A stretch of 64,000 nt of DNA, taken from NCBI GenBank assembly GCA_016928195.1, contig JAFGLF010000076.1, forward strand, positions 17,191-81,190, written 5' to 3'. The notes under the pieces were generated by a model. The model made no database searches, was not told the origin of the DNA, and saw only the letters and a list, made by a program, of their open reading frames with translations. The translations under genes and the position numbers were made by a program. This document shows, in pieces, positions 37,169-46,628 of the stretch. Numbering within the stretch: position 1 is the stretch's first letter; each line of letters opens with the position of its first letter. The stretch comes from Elusimicrobiota bacterium. GTDB lineage: Bacteria > Elusimicrobiota > UBA8919.

Positions 37169-38368
37169 ATGTCGAATGAAACAAGATCCGCCTCCGGCGG
37201 AAGAGTAGCAAGGACCGGTAATGAAGCAATGGCAGAAGCAATGAGGCAGATAAACCCTGACGTGGTTGCTGCATATCCTATAACACCGGCAACAGAAGTT
37301 GTTATGATTTTTTCACAATTTGTTGCAGACGGTCTTGTAAATACGGAGTATGTAGCAGTCGAATCGGAACATTCTGCAATGTCTGCTTGTATCGGAGCAG
37401 CAGCTGCAGGGGCCCGGGTTATGACATCCACATCATCACAGGGACTCGCCCTTATGTATGAAATGCTTTATATTGCGGCTGGGTTACGGTTGCCAATAGT
37501 TGTTGCAGAGGTGAATCGCGCACTTTCATCACCTATAAATATTCATGGAGACCATTCTGATACTATGGGTGCAAGGGATTCTGGCTGGATACAGATTTTT
37601 TCTGAGAACTCTCAGGAAGCATATGATAATATGATCCAGGCAGTTAAGATTTCTGAACTTACCAAACTTCCTGCTATGGTTACAACTGACGGGTTTATAA
37701 TAAGTCACTGTATGGAAGTTATTGATATGATATCCGATGCAGATGTTAGGAAGTTTATAGGAGAATATAACCCGGAAAGATTTTTGCTGGATGTTAAAAG
37801 GCCGTATACACTTGGCGCTATTGATCTTCAAGACTATTATTTTGAACATAAAATGCAAGAAGCAGAAGCTATGAAAAATTCGGGTGAAATTATATTAAAG
37901 GTTGCAGAAGAATTTAATAAAAAATTCGGACGTGAATACGGATTTTTCGAAAAATATAAACTTTCCGATGCTGAAGTAGCAATAGTTTGTCTCGGTTCTG
38001 CTGCAGGAACATCAAAAGTTGTAGTTGACGAATTGAGAGCAAAAGGAATAAAAGCAGGTCTTTTGAAACCCCGAATTTTCAGACCATTTCCCTATAGGGA
38101 AATAGCATCGGAACTGTCAAAGCTTAAAGCAATTGCTGTTCTTGACCGTTCCGACACATTTTCTTCATATGCCGGACCTGTTTATACAGAAATTACTTCC
38201 GCCCTTTATTCCTTTAATTATCAGATTCCGACAATTAATTACATTTATGGGCTGGGAGGAAGAGATATAGATAATCAGGATTTAAAAGATGTTTTTGATA
38301 AATTGATGAATATTTCCAAGACAAGAAAAGTCGAAAAATTGATAAATTATATAGGAGTACGGGAATAA
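37169..38368 (+). CDS. porA: Pyruvate/2-oxoacid:ferredoxin oxidoreductase alpha subunit
   Basis: GNEAMAEAMRQINPDVVAAYPITPATEV, VESEHSAMSACIGAAAAGARV. Confidence 0.93.
   Translation: MSNETRSASGGRVARTGNEAMAEAMRQINPDVVAAYPITPATEVVMIFSQFVADGLVNTEYVAVESEHSAMSACIGAAAAGARVMTSTSSQGLALMYEMLYIAAGLRLPIVVAEVNRALSSPINIHGDHSDTMGARDSGWIQIFSENSQEAYDNMIQAVKISELTKLPAMVTTDGFIISHCMEVIDMISDADVRKFIGEYNPERFLLDVKRPYTLGAIDLQDYYFEHKMQEAEAMKNSGEIILKVAEEFNKKFGREYGFFEKYKLSDAEVAIVCLGSAAGTSKVVVDELRAKGIKAGLLKPRIFRPFPYREIASELSKLKAIAVLDRSDTFSSYAGPVYTEITSALYSFNYQIPTINYIYGLGGRDIDNQDLKDVFDKLMNISKTRKVEKLINYIGVRE
37187..37201. repeat. TCCGCC-N-GGCGGA palindrome inside porA 5' end
   Basis: TCCGCCTCCGGCGGA, encodes ...SASGGR. Confidence 0.85.
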
Positions 38369-38373
38369 AAAAC

Positions 38374-39312
38374 ATGGCTAATTTAAAACAGCTTTCAAAG
38401 AAAGAAGAGTTATTTACCGGAGGACACAGGCTGTGTTCCGGTTGTGGGGCGGGAATTATCGCAAGACAGGTTCTGCTTGCCTGCGATAAACCTGTAGTTA
38501 TTTCAAATGCTACCGGTTGTCTGGAAGTTGCAACAACAATTTTTCCATATACAGCATGGAAGGTACCATGGTTTCATTCGGCATTTGAAAATTCGGCGGC
38601 AACAATTGCCGGGATAGAGACTGCATATAATGCACTTAAAAAGAAAGGGAAGATCAAAGAAGATATAAATTTCATTGCTTTTGGCGGTGACGGCGGAACT
38701 TATGACATCGGGTTACAGGCATTATCAGGTGCTATGGAAAGAGGACACAGGATTCTTTATATTTGCTATAATAATGAAGCATATATGAATACTGGGATTC
38801 AGCGATCATCTGCAACCCCGAAGGGGGCACATACCACAACCGCTCCATCCGGTAAAAAATCGGCAGGGAAAGTTCAGTTAAGGAAAGACTTAACATCAAT
38901 AATGGTTGCACATAATATTCCGTATGCAGCACAGACCGCAGTTGGTTTCCATAATGATTTGATTTCAAAAGTACAAAAAGCACTATCAACAAATGGCCCG
39001 ACATTCATGAACATTATGCAGCCATGCCGCCTAGGGTGGGCATATCCTCCGGAAGATACAATTAGGCTCGGCAGGCTTGCTGCCGATACTTGTATCTGGC
39101 CTATCTATGAAGTTAACGACGGTAAATATAAACTTAATTATAAACCAAAAGAAAAAAAGCCCGTTGAGGAATGGTTAAAATCTCAAGGCAGGTTTAAACA
39201 TCTTTTATTGCCGGCAAATGAGAGTATTTTAAAACAGATTCAGGAAGATGTTGATAAAGGATGGGAAAAACTTCTTGGACTTTGCGAAATGGACGCAAAT
39301 GAACGCAAATAA
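38374..39312 (+). CDS. porB: Pyruvate/2-oxoacid:ferredoxin oxidoreductase beta subunit
   Basis: GHRLCSGCGAGIIARQV, FGGDGGTYDIGLQALSGAMERGHRILYICYNNEAYMNTG. Confidence 0.94.
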   Translation: MANLKQLSKKEELFTGGHRLCSGCGAGIIARQVLLACDKPVVISNATGCLEVATTIFPYTAWKVPWFHSAFENSAATIAGIETAYNALKKKGKIKEDINFIAFGGDGGTYDIGLQALSGAMERGHRILYICYNNEAYMNTGIQRSSATPKGAHTTTAPSGKKSAGKVQLRKDLTSIMVAHNIPYAAQTAVGFHNDLISKVQKALSTNGPTFMNIMQPCRLGWAYPPEDTIRLGRLAADTCIWPIYEVNDGKYKLNYKPKEKKPVEEWLKSQGRFKHLLLPANESILKQIQEDVDKGWEKLLGLCEMDANERK

Positions 39313-39403
39313 TAAGGCAACGCGAATACACGCGAATAATTCGCGATAATTTGCATTAGATTAGCGACCATTAGCGTTAGTGAACGAAGTGAACGGAGGA
39401 AGA
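39289..39403. repeat. Imperfect dyad element overlapping the porB 3' end
   Basis: ATGGACGCAAATGAACGCAAATAATAAGGCAACGCGAATACACGCGAATAATTCGCGATAATTTGCATTAGATTAGCGACCATTAGCGTTAGTGAACGAAGTGAACGGAGGAAGA-ATG. Confidence 0.9.
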
Positions 39404-39598
39404 ATGATAACAAAAGTGATCGGATTGATAGGTGCGCTGGCCATCGGGATTATTGTTCCGCTAGTTTCGTTGCTTAAGGCATTTGAAAGTATTGAAAATA
39501 TGACACCATGGGGCTGGGTTACTATAACAATCGTAAGTGTAGCTGCAATAAGCTGTACTGTTATAATAATTATTATTACTAAATTCTTCAAAGAATAG
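39404..39598 (+). CDS. Small two-TM membrane protein, unknown
   Basis: MITKVIGLIGALAIGIIVPLVSLLKAFESIENMTPWGWVTITIVSVAAISCTVIIIIITKFFKE; GGAGG SD. Confidence 0.65.
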   Translation: MITKVIGLIGALAIGIIVPLVSLLKAFESIENMTPWGWVTITIVSVAAISCTVIIIIITKFFKE

Positions 39599-39642
39599 AT
39601 ATATAAATTGAGCTATTAGGTAAAAGGGGAGGATAATAATAT

Positions 39643-40077
39643 ATGGAATTGGAACTTGATATATCCGATATAAAATGGGCGAAAGAATTTTTTAAGCATA
39701 TTGACTTTTTGTCTCAGTTGCCCGAAAAGGATATAACCGCACTTATTTATAAAACCAGAAAGATACCGGCTAAAAACGGAAAAAGAATTTTGTTTCAAGG
39801 AGAATTTTCTAACAGACTTTTTATTATAAAAACAGGTAAGGTCGGTATATTTGTTTCAAAGGAAGGTCAGAAGAACAAGGTTGCTGAACTTAACGAAAAT
39901 CATTATTTTGGAGAAATCTCATTGGTTCATCCTGTCCCTGCCTCTGCAACTGTCGTGGCAGAAACAGATTCGGAGATTCTTGTTATAGAGAAGGAAAGTC
40001 TTGACGAAGTATTTCGGAACAACACTGCTGCGATAGGTATAATTCATAAGAAAATAGAAGAGAGAAGAAAGCAATAA
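39643..40077 (+). CDS. Stand-alone cyclic nucleotide-binding domain protein
   Basis: ILFQGEFSNRLFIIKTGKVGIFV, NHYFGEISLVHPVPASATVVAETDSEILVIEKESL; no HTH. Confidence 0.87.
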   Translation: MELELDISDIKWAKEFFKHIDFLSQLPEKDITALIYKTRKIPAKNGKRILFQGEFSNRLFIIKTGKVGIFVSKEGQKNKVAELNENHYFGEISLVHPVPASATVVAETDSEILVIEKESLDEVFRNNTAAIGIIHKKIEERRKQ

Positions 40078-40088
40078 AGAAAGTAGGC

Positions 40089-40817
40089 TTATTTTTTCAC
40101 CTTTTCAAAAAAGACCATTTTAGTCTTACCAAATTCCAGCATATCACCATCCTTCAATTTTGTTTCACCTTTAAGACTTTTATCGTTTACTTTGGGATAG
40201 CCTTCTTTAATAGCCTTTAGTACATAGCCGTCTGGTTTGCGTGCTATAGCAGCCGCAGCGCTTGGTGCAAACATTCCTTTGATTTTTACAAGTGAAGTTT
40301 CGCTTGTTCCTATATAGGTTAGAATTCCCGAAAGCTCTATTTCCGTTTTATCAACCACACCATCAACAATTCTTAATGCCCCGGTTTTTTCAATTGCCGC
40401 CGTTTGATCCGTAGTTCCGGTTGTTTTTGGTTTTGCCCCGCTGAGCAATTCACGCTGTTGCTTTGCGTCAATTACGATTGTTTCTCCTCCGCCTTTGGGT
40501 GGGGCTGCTTCTGGTGAGTCAGAAGCCTTATCGTCACTAACAAATGTCAAGGTATGTTTTGCAAGACCGATTTGATCTGAATTTTTCAAGGCTGCTTTAA
40601 GAACTTTTTTTTCGTTTATAAATGTTCCGTTTGTACTGCCAAGATCCTCTACAACATAAGAATTTCCCTGTTGGTAAATTTTTGCATGATGCCCCGATAC
40701 AGCCGGATTGTCAATTACTATATCGTTATCCTCCTTTCTGCCCACAGTTAAAATGTTTTTTGTTATAGGGATATCTTTGATAACTGCAGGGCCAAACTTC
40801 AAAATAAGTTTCGGCAT
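40089..40817 (-). CDS. FHA domain protein (two FHA-like regions)
   Basis: LTVGRKEDNDIVIDNPAVSGHHAKI, VEDLGSTNGTFIN. Confidence 0.92.
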   Translation of the reverse strand: MPKLILKFGPAVIKDIPITKNILTVGRKEDNDIVIDNPAVSGHHAKIYQQGNSYVVEDLGSTNGTFINEKKVLKAALKNSDQIGLAKHTLTFVSDDKASDSPEAAPPKGGGETIVIDAKQQRELLSGAKPKTTGTTDQTAAIEKTGALRIVDGVVDKTEIELSGILTYIGTSETSLVKIKGMFAPSAAAAIARKPDGYVLKAIKEGYPKVNDKSLKGETKLKDGDMLEFGKTKMVFFEKVKK

Positions 40818-40841
40818 TTTAGCCTCCGATTTTTTTATTTT

Positions 40842-41591
40842 TCAATTATTAAACCACGAAAATATTCCTTTTTGTATATAAGCAACAATTACTGTTATAT
40901 TATCCTTGCCTCCGGCATCATTTGCTATAGTAATTAGTTTTTCACATATTAATTCCGGTTCTTTAAGAGCTTTAATAACTTCAAGAAACTGATTATCCTC
41001 TACCATTCTTGTTAAACCATCAGAACACAGTAAAAGATAATCTTTATTGGATAACGGTACTTCCGATACATCCACTTCAACAGATTCAGAGGTCCCCAGA
41101 GCTCTTGTTAAAATATTCTGAATTTCGGATTTATTTGCTTCTTCGAGCGTAATCATTCCTTTTCGGACCTGCTCCATAACTATTGAATGATCTTCAGTTA
41201 ACAGATCAATATTATTATTGCGTATAAGATAGAGCCTACTGTCCCCTACATGCGCAATTGTCAATTTATTACCTGTTATGAGACCAGCAACTACAGTCGT
41301 TCCCATACCGCTGTTTTGTGGATATTTCTGGCTTGCTTCGAAAATAACCTGATTTGCCATTTTTATACAGCTTACCAGTGATGAAGAATCTATCTTTTTA
41401 TTTTTTGATGTATAGAGCATCTGTTCTTTAATAACATCAACTGCTATTTTACTTGCAACCTGTCCTGATGCTGCTCCGCCCATACCGTCTGCTACCACAA
41501 AAAGGTTGAGGTCGTCAACTATACAGAAATTGTCTTCATTATTTTGCCGTTTCCGGCCCAAATCACTTTTTCCATATACCGTTGTTTTCAT
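40842..41591 (-). CDS. PP2C-family Ser/Thr phosphatase
   Basis: VADGMGGAASGQVAS, LTIAHVGDSRLYLIR, LLCSDGLTRMV, GGKDNITVIV. Confidence 0.95.
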   Translation of the reverse strand: MKTTVYGKSDLGRKRQNNEDNFCIVDDLNLFVVADGMGGAASGQVASKIAVDVIKEQMLYTSKNKKIDSSSLVSCIKMANQVIFEASQKYPQNSGMGTTVVAGLITGNKLTIAHVGDSRLYLIRNNNIDLLTEDHSIVMEQVRKGMITLEEANKSEIQNILTRALGTSESVEVDVSEVPLSNKDYLLLCSDGLTRMVEDNQFLEVIKALKEPELICEKLITIANDAGGKDNITVIVAYIQKGIFSWFNN

Positions 41592-41606
41592 ATCTTAATC
41601 CCGTCT

Positions 41607-44147
41607 TTATAATGTTGCAATGGCGTCTCTAATATCCTTTGCCATTTCATTTCCCCTTTGATATCTTTTTTCCGGATCCTTTGCCAGGGCTTTATCAATT
41701 ATTTTTATGCAAACATCCGGAATTTTATCATTTATTGTTTTTGGTGACGGATGCTGATCATTCGTTATCTGGAAAATCAGTGTTGCGATACTGTCCCCTT
41801 TAAACGGTTTATCTCCGGCCAGCAGTTCATATAGGACAACCCCCAATGAAAACAGATCTGATCTGCCGTCAACCTTTTTTCCGGCTACCTGTTCAGGTGA
41901 CATATAACTGGGAGTACCAAGTACTGTACCGGTCTGAGTTTTTGAGGAAGCCATTATTCTTGCTATACCGAAATCCGTTACACGTAAGGTTCCATCTTTA
42001 AGCAGCATAATATTTGCCGGTTTTATATCCCTATGAACAACACCCTGCTGCTGTGCATAGTCAAGAGCATCCGCAATCTTTGCAACATACTCCATAGCAT
42101 CTTTTATCGGTAAAAGTTTATCTTTTTCACAATAACTCTTTAAATCATTGCCATCGAGAAGTTCCATGGCAATGTATGATACGTCGTAATCTTCTCCTGC
42201 ATCAAATATCTTTATTATATTAGGGTGTGAAAGATTCCCCGCAGACTCTGCCTCACGGAAGAATCTTTCTTTTATCGCTTTCATCTGGGCATCATCCACA
42301 TCATCCTCAAAGCGCACTGTTTTTATGGCAACCTTTCGGTTTATTTTAGGATCTCTGCCTAAATATACGGTACCCATGGCACCTCTACCAAGTTCCTTTT
42401 CTACTTCATACCTTCCAAGAGTGGGTTTCTGTTTTGCGCCTTCTATAATAACGGTTGTATCCTTGGCTTTTCCTCCGATTGAAATAGCCGTATCCGCAGA
42501 TTTAAGAGTCTCAGTCCTTTCACCGATATCTTTGTATTTCGGATCAACCTTTTTTATATGTTCATAAACAGCTGCCGCTTTGTTGAACTGCCGTTTCCTT
42601 TCAAAATCAAGTCCAAGGTTGTAAAGAAGTTCTTTCATAGAATCGTCCAGCGGACATTTTCTGAATTTTTCAAATGCAATGTCAAGCATTCCCTGCCCCT
42701 GGAATGACAGTCCGAGCATCTTGTTTGTTTCTATGCTTTCAGCTTCCACAAGTTCTTTTCTTTTTTCCGTAAATAGGAAGTGTTTGGTTGTTATCAGTAT
42801 ATAGCCCAGAACAAGAAGGATTATCAAATAGAAAATTTTAACCCAATATCCCTGAATGAATATATATGTTCCGGAACCCACAATAATGAGCAATAAAACC
42901 GTTGTTAAGATAGCACCCCATTTTGCTTTCAGACGAGGGAGTCCCAGCATTACAAATAGACCGCATAAAATGAGTCCGTAGAATTCAAAATCAGCCGCCC
43001 ATGAAGGTCTTACTATAAAATTATTATGGATTATGTTTTGAATCGCATTTGCGGTAATTTCAACACCCGGGAAGCTGTGCCCCAAAGGAATAACATTTAA
43101 ATCCGCGATACCTGTTGCCGTTATTCCAATCAGAACAATTTTATTTCTAAATGCTTCCGGAGGAATTTTATTTGTAAGTACATCGAATGCATTGCAATAT
43201 TTAAATGTTCCAAAAGGACCGTTATAGTTAATTAATGTGAACATTGAAGAATCCGTAGGAATAACCGTTTTCCCGACAACTACTTTGTCGTCATTTCGTA
43301 TTTTTATATCACTAAGTTCAAAATTAAGGAATATTCTGGCAAGCTGTAATGCAAACGAAGGGTAGTATTTATCCTGATATCTGATTAATGCTAGTTCTTT
43401 TCTTTTTGCTCCGTCGGCATCGGATATTATGTTTACATGTCCGATACCCTTGGTGCTTTCAGCAAAGATATCTAGGGGGAGAAGCGGTGAATATCCCTGT
43501 GTAGCCATGGAGTTTATCCTTCCGGAAACGGAATTAGCCGCTAAAATTGGCGGTATCTCTGCAGCTTTCTCGCCAAGAGGTTCATTTAACTGAAAAAACA
43601 TTGGAAGTACAACTTTCTCGGCATCAAAAATGGCGTCTGAAAGGGCAGTATCATTATCTATATTGGCTTCAGCATTTGCTATTTCTCCCAGAAAAGTATT
43701 TAAAAAATTTATATCTTTAGTTTTTATTTTATATCTTTTCTGAATTTTCTTTACTTTAAGAAGCATATCCACATACTGCGTTTTTAATGATCTTATTTCC
43801 TCCAAACCCAGAGCGCTGTCAGGTTCGCTGAAAAGAATGTTTAGGCCTATAACTTTTGGTTCTGCCTTTGCAACTTCCATTAGAAGCATTGCCATTATGG
43901 ATCTAGGCCAGGGCCACCTGCCGATATTAGCTATGCTGTTGTCGTCTATTGCGACAATCATAATTTCTTTTCCGGGGTTTGAATTCTGTCTGAATTTACA
44001 TCTTAAATCATAGAATTTATATTCAAAAGCTTCAAAAAATCCTACCCTGAAAAAGTATAGAATGATTATTATTAGTGTAAATACGAAGCCTATAAGGAAA
44101 TCAGCTAACCAGCCTTGTTTTTTCATTTTTTTCCCCCAATTTCTCAA
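41607..44147 (-). CDS. CHASE2-sensor Ser/Thr protein kinase (Hanks type)
   Basis: N-terminal CHASE2 (IMIVAIDDNSIANIGRWPWPRS), TMs, C-terminal kinase LGRGAMGTVYLG, VHRDIKPANIML, DFGIARI, GTPSYMSPEQ. Confidence 0.95.
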   Translation of the reverse strand: MRNWGKKMKKQGWLADFLIGFVFTLIIIILYFFRVGFFEAFEYKFYDLRCKFRQNSNPGKEIMIVAIDDNSIANIGRWPWPRSIMAMLLMEVAKAEPKVIGLNILFSEPDSALGLEEIRSLKTQYVDMLLKVKKIQKRYKIKTKDINFLNTFLGEIANAEANIDNDTALSDAIFDAEKVVLPMFFQLNEPLGEKAAEIPPILAANSVSGRINSMATQGYSPLLPLDIFAESTKGIGHVNIISDADGAKRKELALIRYQDKYYPSFALQLARIFLNFELSDIKIRNDDKVVVGKTVIPTDSSMFTLINYNGPFGTFKYCNAFDVLTNKIPPEAFRNKIVLIGITATGIADLNVIPLGHSFPGVEITANAIQNIIHNNFIVRPSWAADFEFYGLILCGLFVMLGLPRLKAKWGAILTTVLLLIIVGSGTYIFIQGYWVKIFYLIILLVLGYILITTKHFLFTEKRKELVEAESIETNKMLGLSFQGQGMLDIAFEKFRKCPLDDSMKELLYNLGLDFERKRQFNKAAAVYEHIKKVDPKYKDIGERTETLKSADTAISIGGKAKDTTVIIEGAKQKPTLGRYEVEKELGRGAMGTVYLGRDPKINRKVAIKTVRFEDDVDDAQMKAIKERFFREAESAGNLSHPNIIKIFDAGEDYDVSYIAMELLDGNDLKSYCEKDKLLPIKDAMEYVAKIADALDYAQQQGVVHRDIKPANIMLLKDGTLRVTDFGIARIMASSKTQTGTVLGTPSYMSPEQVAGKKVDGRSDLFSLGVVLYELLAGDKPFKGDSIATLIFQITNDQHPSPKTINDKIPDVCIKIIDKALAKDPEKRYQRGNEMAKDIRDAIATL

Positions 44148-44177
44148 ATTTAGCTAATAACAATTATAATCTTTTAT

Positions 44178-44206
44178 AGTATATAAAATATTGCGAAAAA
44201 TGTCAA
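44178..44206 (-). promoter_or_regulatory. Sigma70-type promoter for kinase-PP2C-FHA operon
   Basis: Reverse strand TTGACA - 17 bp - TATACT. Confidence 0.65.
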
Positions 44207-44208
44207 TA

Positions 44209-45219
44209 TTAACAAATTCTTGATAATTGTTCGCCTTCAAGCATTTGAATAACTCTTTTCCCGCCTATTTTCGTCTTTAAAAATACACCTTTAGGTTTTT
44301 TAGTTATATATCCTATAATTTCAGAATTTTTTCCCAAAGGATGTTTTTTCATGGCTAACAATATTTTTTTAGCATCTTTTGGTGCGGCAGTTATAACCAG
44401 TTTACCCTCGTTTGCAACGTATAGCGGGTCTAATCCTAATATATCACAGGCGGTTTTCACTGCTTTTTGTATGGGTATTTTTGCCTCTACCAGTTCTATG
44501 CCTACATTTGATTGTTCGGCAATTTCATTCAAAGTTGTTGCTAATCCTCCGCGGGTTGGGTCACGCATGACATGTATGTCGTTCTTGTATAGTATTTTTT
44601 CGACAAGATTGTTCAATGGAGCAGTATCACTTATAAGGTTTCCCTTTAATCCCAGTTTTTGCCTTGCATTCAATACTGCGATTCCGTGGTCAGCAATCGT
44701 TCCGGAAACTATAACAACATCCCCGGGTTTTGCATTATTTCCTGAAATATTTAATTTTTTATCAACAATGCCAATACCCGAAGTTGTTATAAAGATTTTA
44801 TCAACAGCATTTTTTTCAGCGACTTTTGTATCGCCACAGACGATTTTAACCTTTGCTTTTTTCGAAATTTCGGCAATTGAAGTAACGATTTTTTTGAGTT
44901 CTTCAATCTCAAAACCTTCCTCTATTATTACTGACAGAGAGATATATAGCGGTTTTGCACCCATTACAGACAGATCGTTTATTGTTCCGCATATGGAAAG
45001 TTTTCCGATATCGCCACCGGGAAAAAAAATCGGTTTTACAATATAAGAGTCGGTAGTAAATGCAAGACAGCAATTGGAAGGCAAGGAATGAATAATGGCG
45101 GAATCGTCAAGTTTATTCAGTAGGGGATTTGATAGAGTGCTTAAAAAAACTTTCTTTATCAAATTATGGCTTAATTTGCCGCCTGCACCATCAGACAGAG
45201 TTATTTTATTGTTTTTCAT
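44209..45219 (-). CDS. hypE: Hydrogenase expression/formation protein HypE
   Basis: SDGAGGKLSHNLIKKVF, MRDPTRGGLATTLNEIAEQS, C-terminal ...LSRIC. Confidence 0.95.
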   Translation of the reverse strand: MKNNKITLSDGAGGKLSHNLIKKVFLSTLSNPLLNKLDDSAIIHSLPSNCCLAFTTDSYIVKPIFFPGGDIGKLSICGTINDLSVMGAKPLYISLSVIIEEGFEIEELKKIVTSIAEISKKAKVKIVCGDTKVAEKNAVDKIFITTSGIGIVDKKLNISGNNAKPGDVVIVSGTIADHGIAVLNARQKLGLKGNLISDTAPLNNLVEKILYKNDIHVMRDPTRGGLATTLNEIAEQSNVGIELVEAKIPIQKAVKTACDILGLDPLYVANEGKLVITAAPKDAKKILLAMKKHPLGKNSEIIGYITKKPKGVFLKTKIGGKRVIQMLEGEQLSRIC

Positions 45220-46259
45220 TTTATGTATTTATAATGAGCTGCACATGTGCCTTCCGATGATACCATACATGGCCCGATCGGACTTGCCGGTGTACACTTT
45301 TTCCCGAAATAACGGCATTGTTTTGGTTTCGCGATTCCCGTGAGTATTTTACCGCACAGACATCCTGCCGGTTCTTTTGTTGTTTTAACTTTTAGTCTGA
45401 ATTTTTTTAGAGAATCAAATTTCATATATTTCTTTCGGAATTTTAACCCGGAATTTTTTATTGTTCCGATTCCGCGCCACTGTGTGTCTGCTTTTTCGAA
45501 TATTGAATATAAAAGCTTTAAAGCAAACGGATTGCCTTGTTCCTTAACAATTCCTTTATATTGAATTTCAATTTTAGCTTTACCTGATTTCGACTGATTT
45601 AATATTAAAAATATTCCTTCCAGAATATCTGCTGATTCAAAACCGGTGATTACACCAGGTCTTTTGAAATTTTCGGCTATAAACCTGTATGGCCGGGAAC
45701 CGATAATTGTTGAAACGTGTCCGGGAAGCATAAACCCATCGATTTTTATCTGTTTCTGTTCAAGGATTGTCTGAATTGCCGGGGGGATTAATTTAAAGGC
45801 CGGTAATACAGAAAAGTTTTTCAAGTTTTGCATGTCTGCAATATTTATTGTTGCCGCTATAGTTGGAGATGTAGTTTCAAAACCAACACCTATAAATATC
45901 ACTTCCTTTTTGGGATTTTTTTGAGCAATTTCTATTACATCAAGACACGAGTAAACAATTCTTATATCACATTTATTTGATCTTTCTTTTTCAAGTGACG
46001 AACTACTGCCCGGGACCCGAACCATATCACCAAAAGTAGTAATAATACATCCGTTTTTTGCGAGTTCAACTGCGGAATCAATAATACCGGCAGGAGTTAC
46101 ACATACAGGGCATCCTGGGCCGGAGATCATGTTTATGTTTTTAGGAAGCAGGGATTTTATTCCGCTTGAGGCGATTGCCATTGTATGAGTACCACAAACT
46201 TCCATGATATTAATCTGTTTATTTGATAGGGGCTTAATTTTTTCAATAATAGTATTCAT
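45216..46259 (-). CDS. hypD: Hydrogenase maturation protein HypD
   Basis: IMEVCGTHTMAIASSGI, GPGCPVCVTP, CLCGKILTGIAKPKQC. Confidence 0.96.
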   Translation of the reverse strand: MNTIIEKIKPLSNKQINIMEVCGTHTMAIASSGIKSLLPKNINMISGPGCPVCVTPAGIIDSAVELAKNGCIITTFGDMVRVPGSSSSLEKERSNKCDIRIVYSCLDVIEIAQKNPKKEVIFIGVGFETTSPTIAATINIADMQNLKNFSVLPAFKLIPPAIQTILEQKQIKIDGFMLPGHVSTIIGSRPYRFIAENFKRPGVITGFESADILEGIFLILNQSKSGKAKIEIQYKGIVKEQGNPFALKLLYSIFEKADTQWRGIGTIKNSGLKFRKKYMKFDSLKKFRLKVKTTKEPAGCLCGKILTGIAKPKQCRYFGKKCTPASPIGPCMVSSEGTCAAHYKYIK

Positions 46260-46276
46260 ACCGAATGGTAAGGTGG

Positions 46277-46486
46277 TTAAGAGATTTTTTCGAACAGCTT
46301 GATTCGTTCCTGTGCATCTTTTTCATCAAGAATCTGAATTGCAAAACCGGCATGTACAATGATATAATCGTTGATCTTCGCATTTGGTAAAAGATCAAGC
46401 CCAACCAATTTTTTCACTCCGCCAAAATCTACTTCTGCGATTTTAGCTTTTATAGAAATAATTCTTCCAGGGATTGCCAGGCACAT
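46277..46486 (-). CDS. hypC: Hydrogenase maturation chaperone HypC
   Basis: MCLAIPGRIISI. Confidence 0.96.
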   Translation of the reverse strand: MCLAIPGRIISIKAKIAEVDFGGVKKLVGLDLLPNAKINDYIIVHAGFAIQILDEKDAQERIKLFEKIS

Positions 46487-46494
46487 ATTTTTAA

Positions 46495-46541
46495 TACGAA
46501 TGACACTAATGGTAATGAATCACACGAATAGATATTCGTGA
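46495..46541. repeat. Dyad element (CACGAAT type)
   Basis: ACGAATGACACTAATGGTAATGAATCACACGAATAGATATTCGTGAAA; CACGAAT-AGAT-ATTCGTG hairpin. Confidence 0.65.
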
Positions 46542-46590
46542 AATTTGGCTGTTTATTTGTTTGATTTGATATGTTCATTATACAAAAATC

Positions 46591-46619
46591 TTGACAAAAA
46601 GTCAAAAAAATGGTTTAAT
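46591..46619 (+). promoter_or_regulatory. Sigma70-type promoter for surE
   Basis: TTGACA - 17 bp - TTTAAT; 10 bp from the ATG, possible near-leaderless transcript. Confidence 0.55.
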
Positions 46620-46628
46620 TTTACCCCT

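Noticed and set aside
44351-45046. 231-aa plus-strand ORF
   Set aside because: Antisense to hypE, whose motifs are unambiguous.
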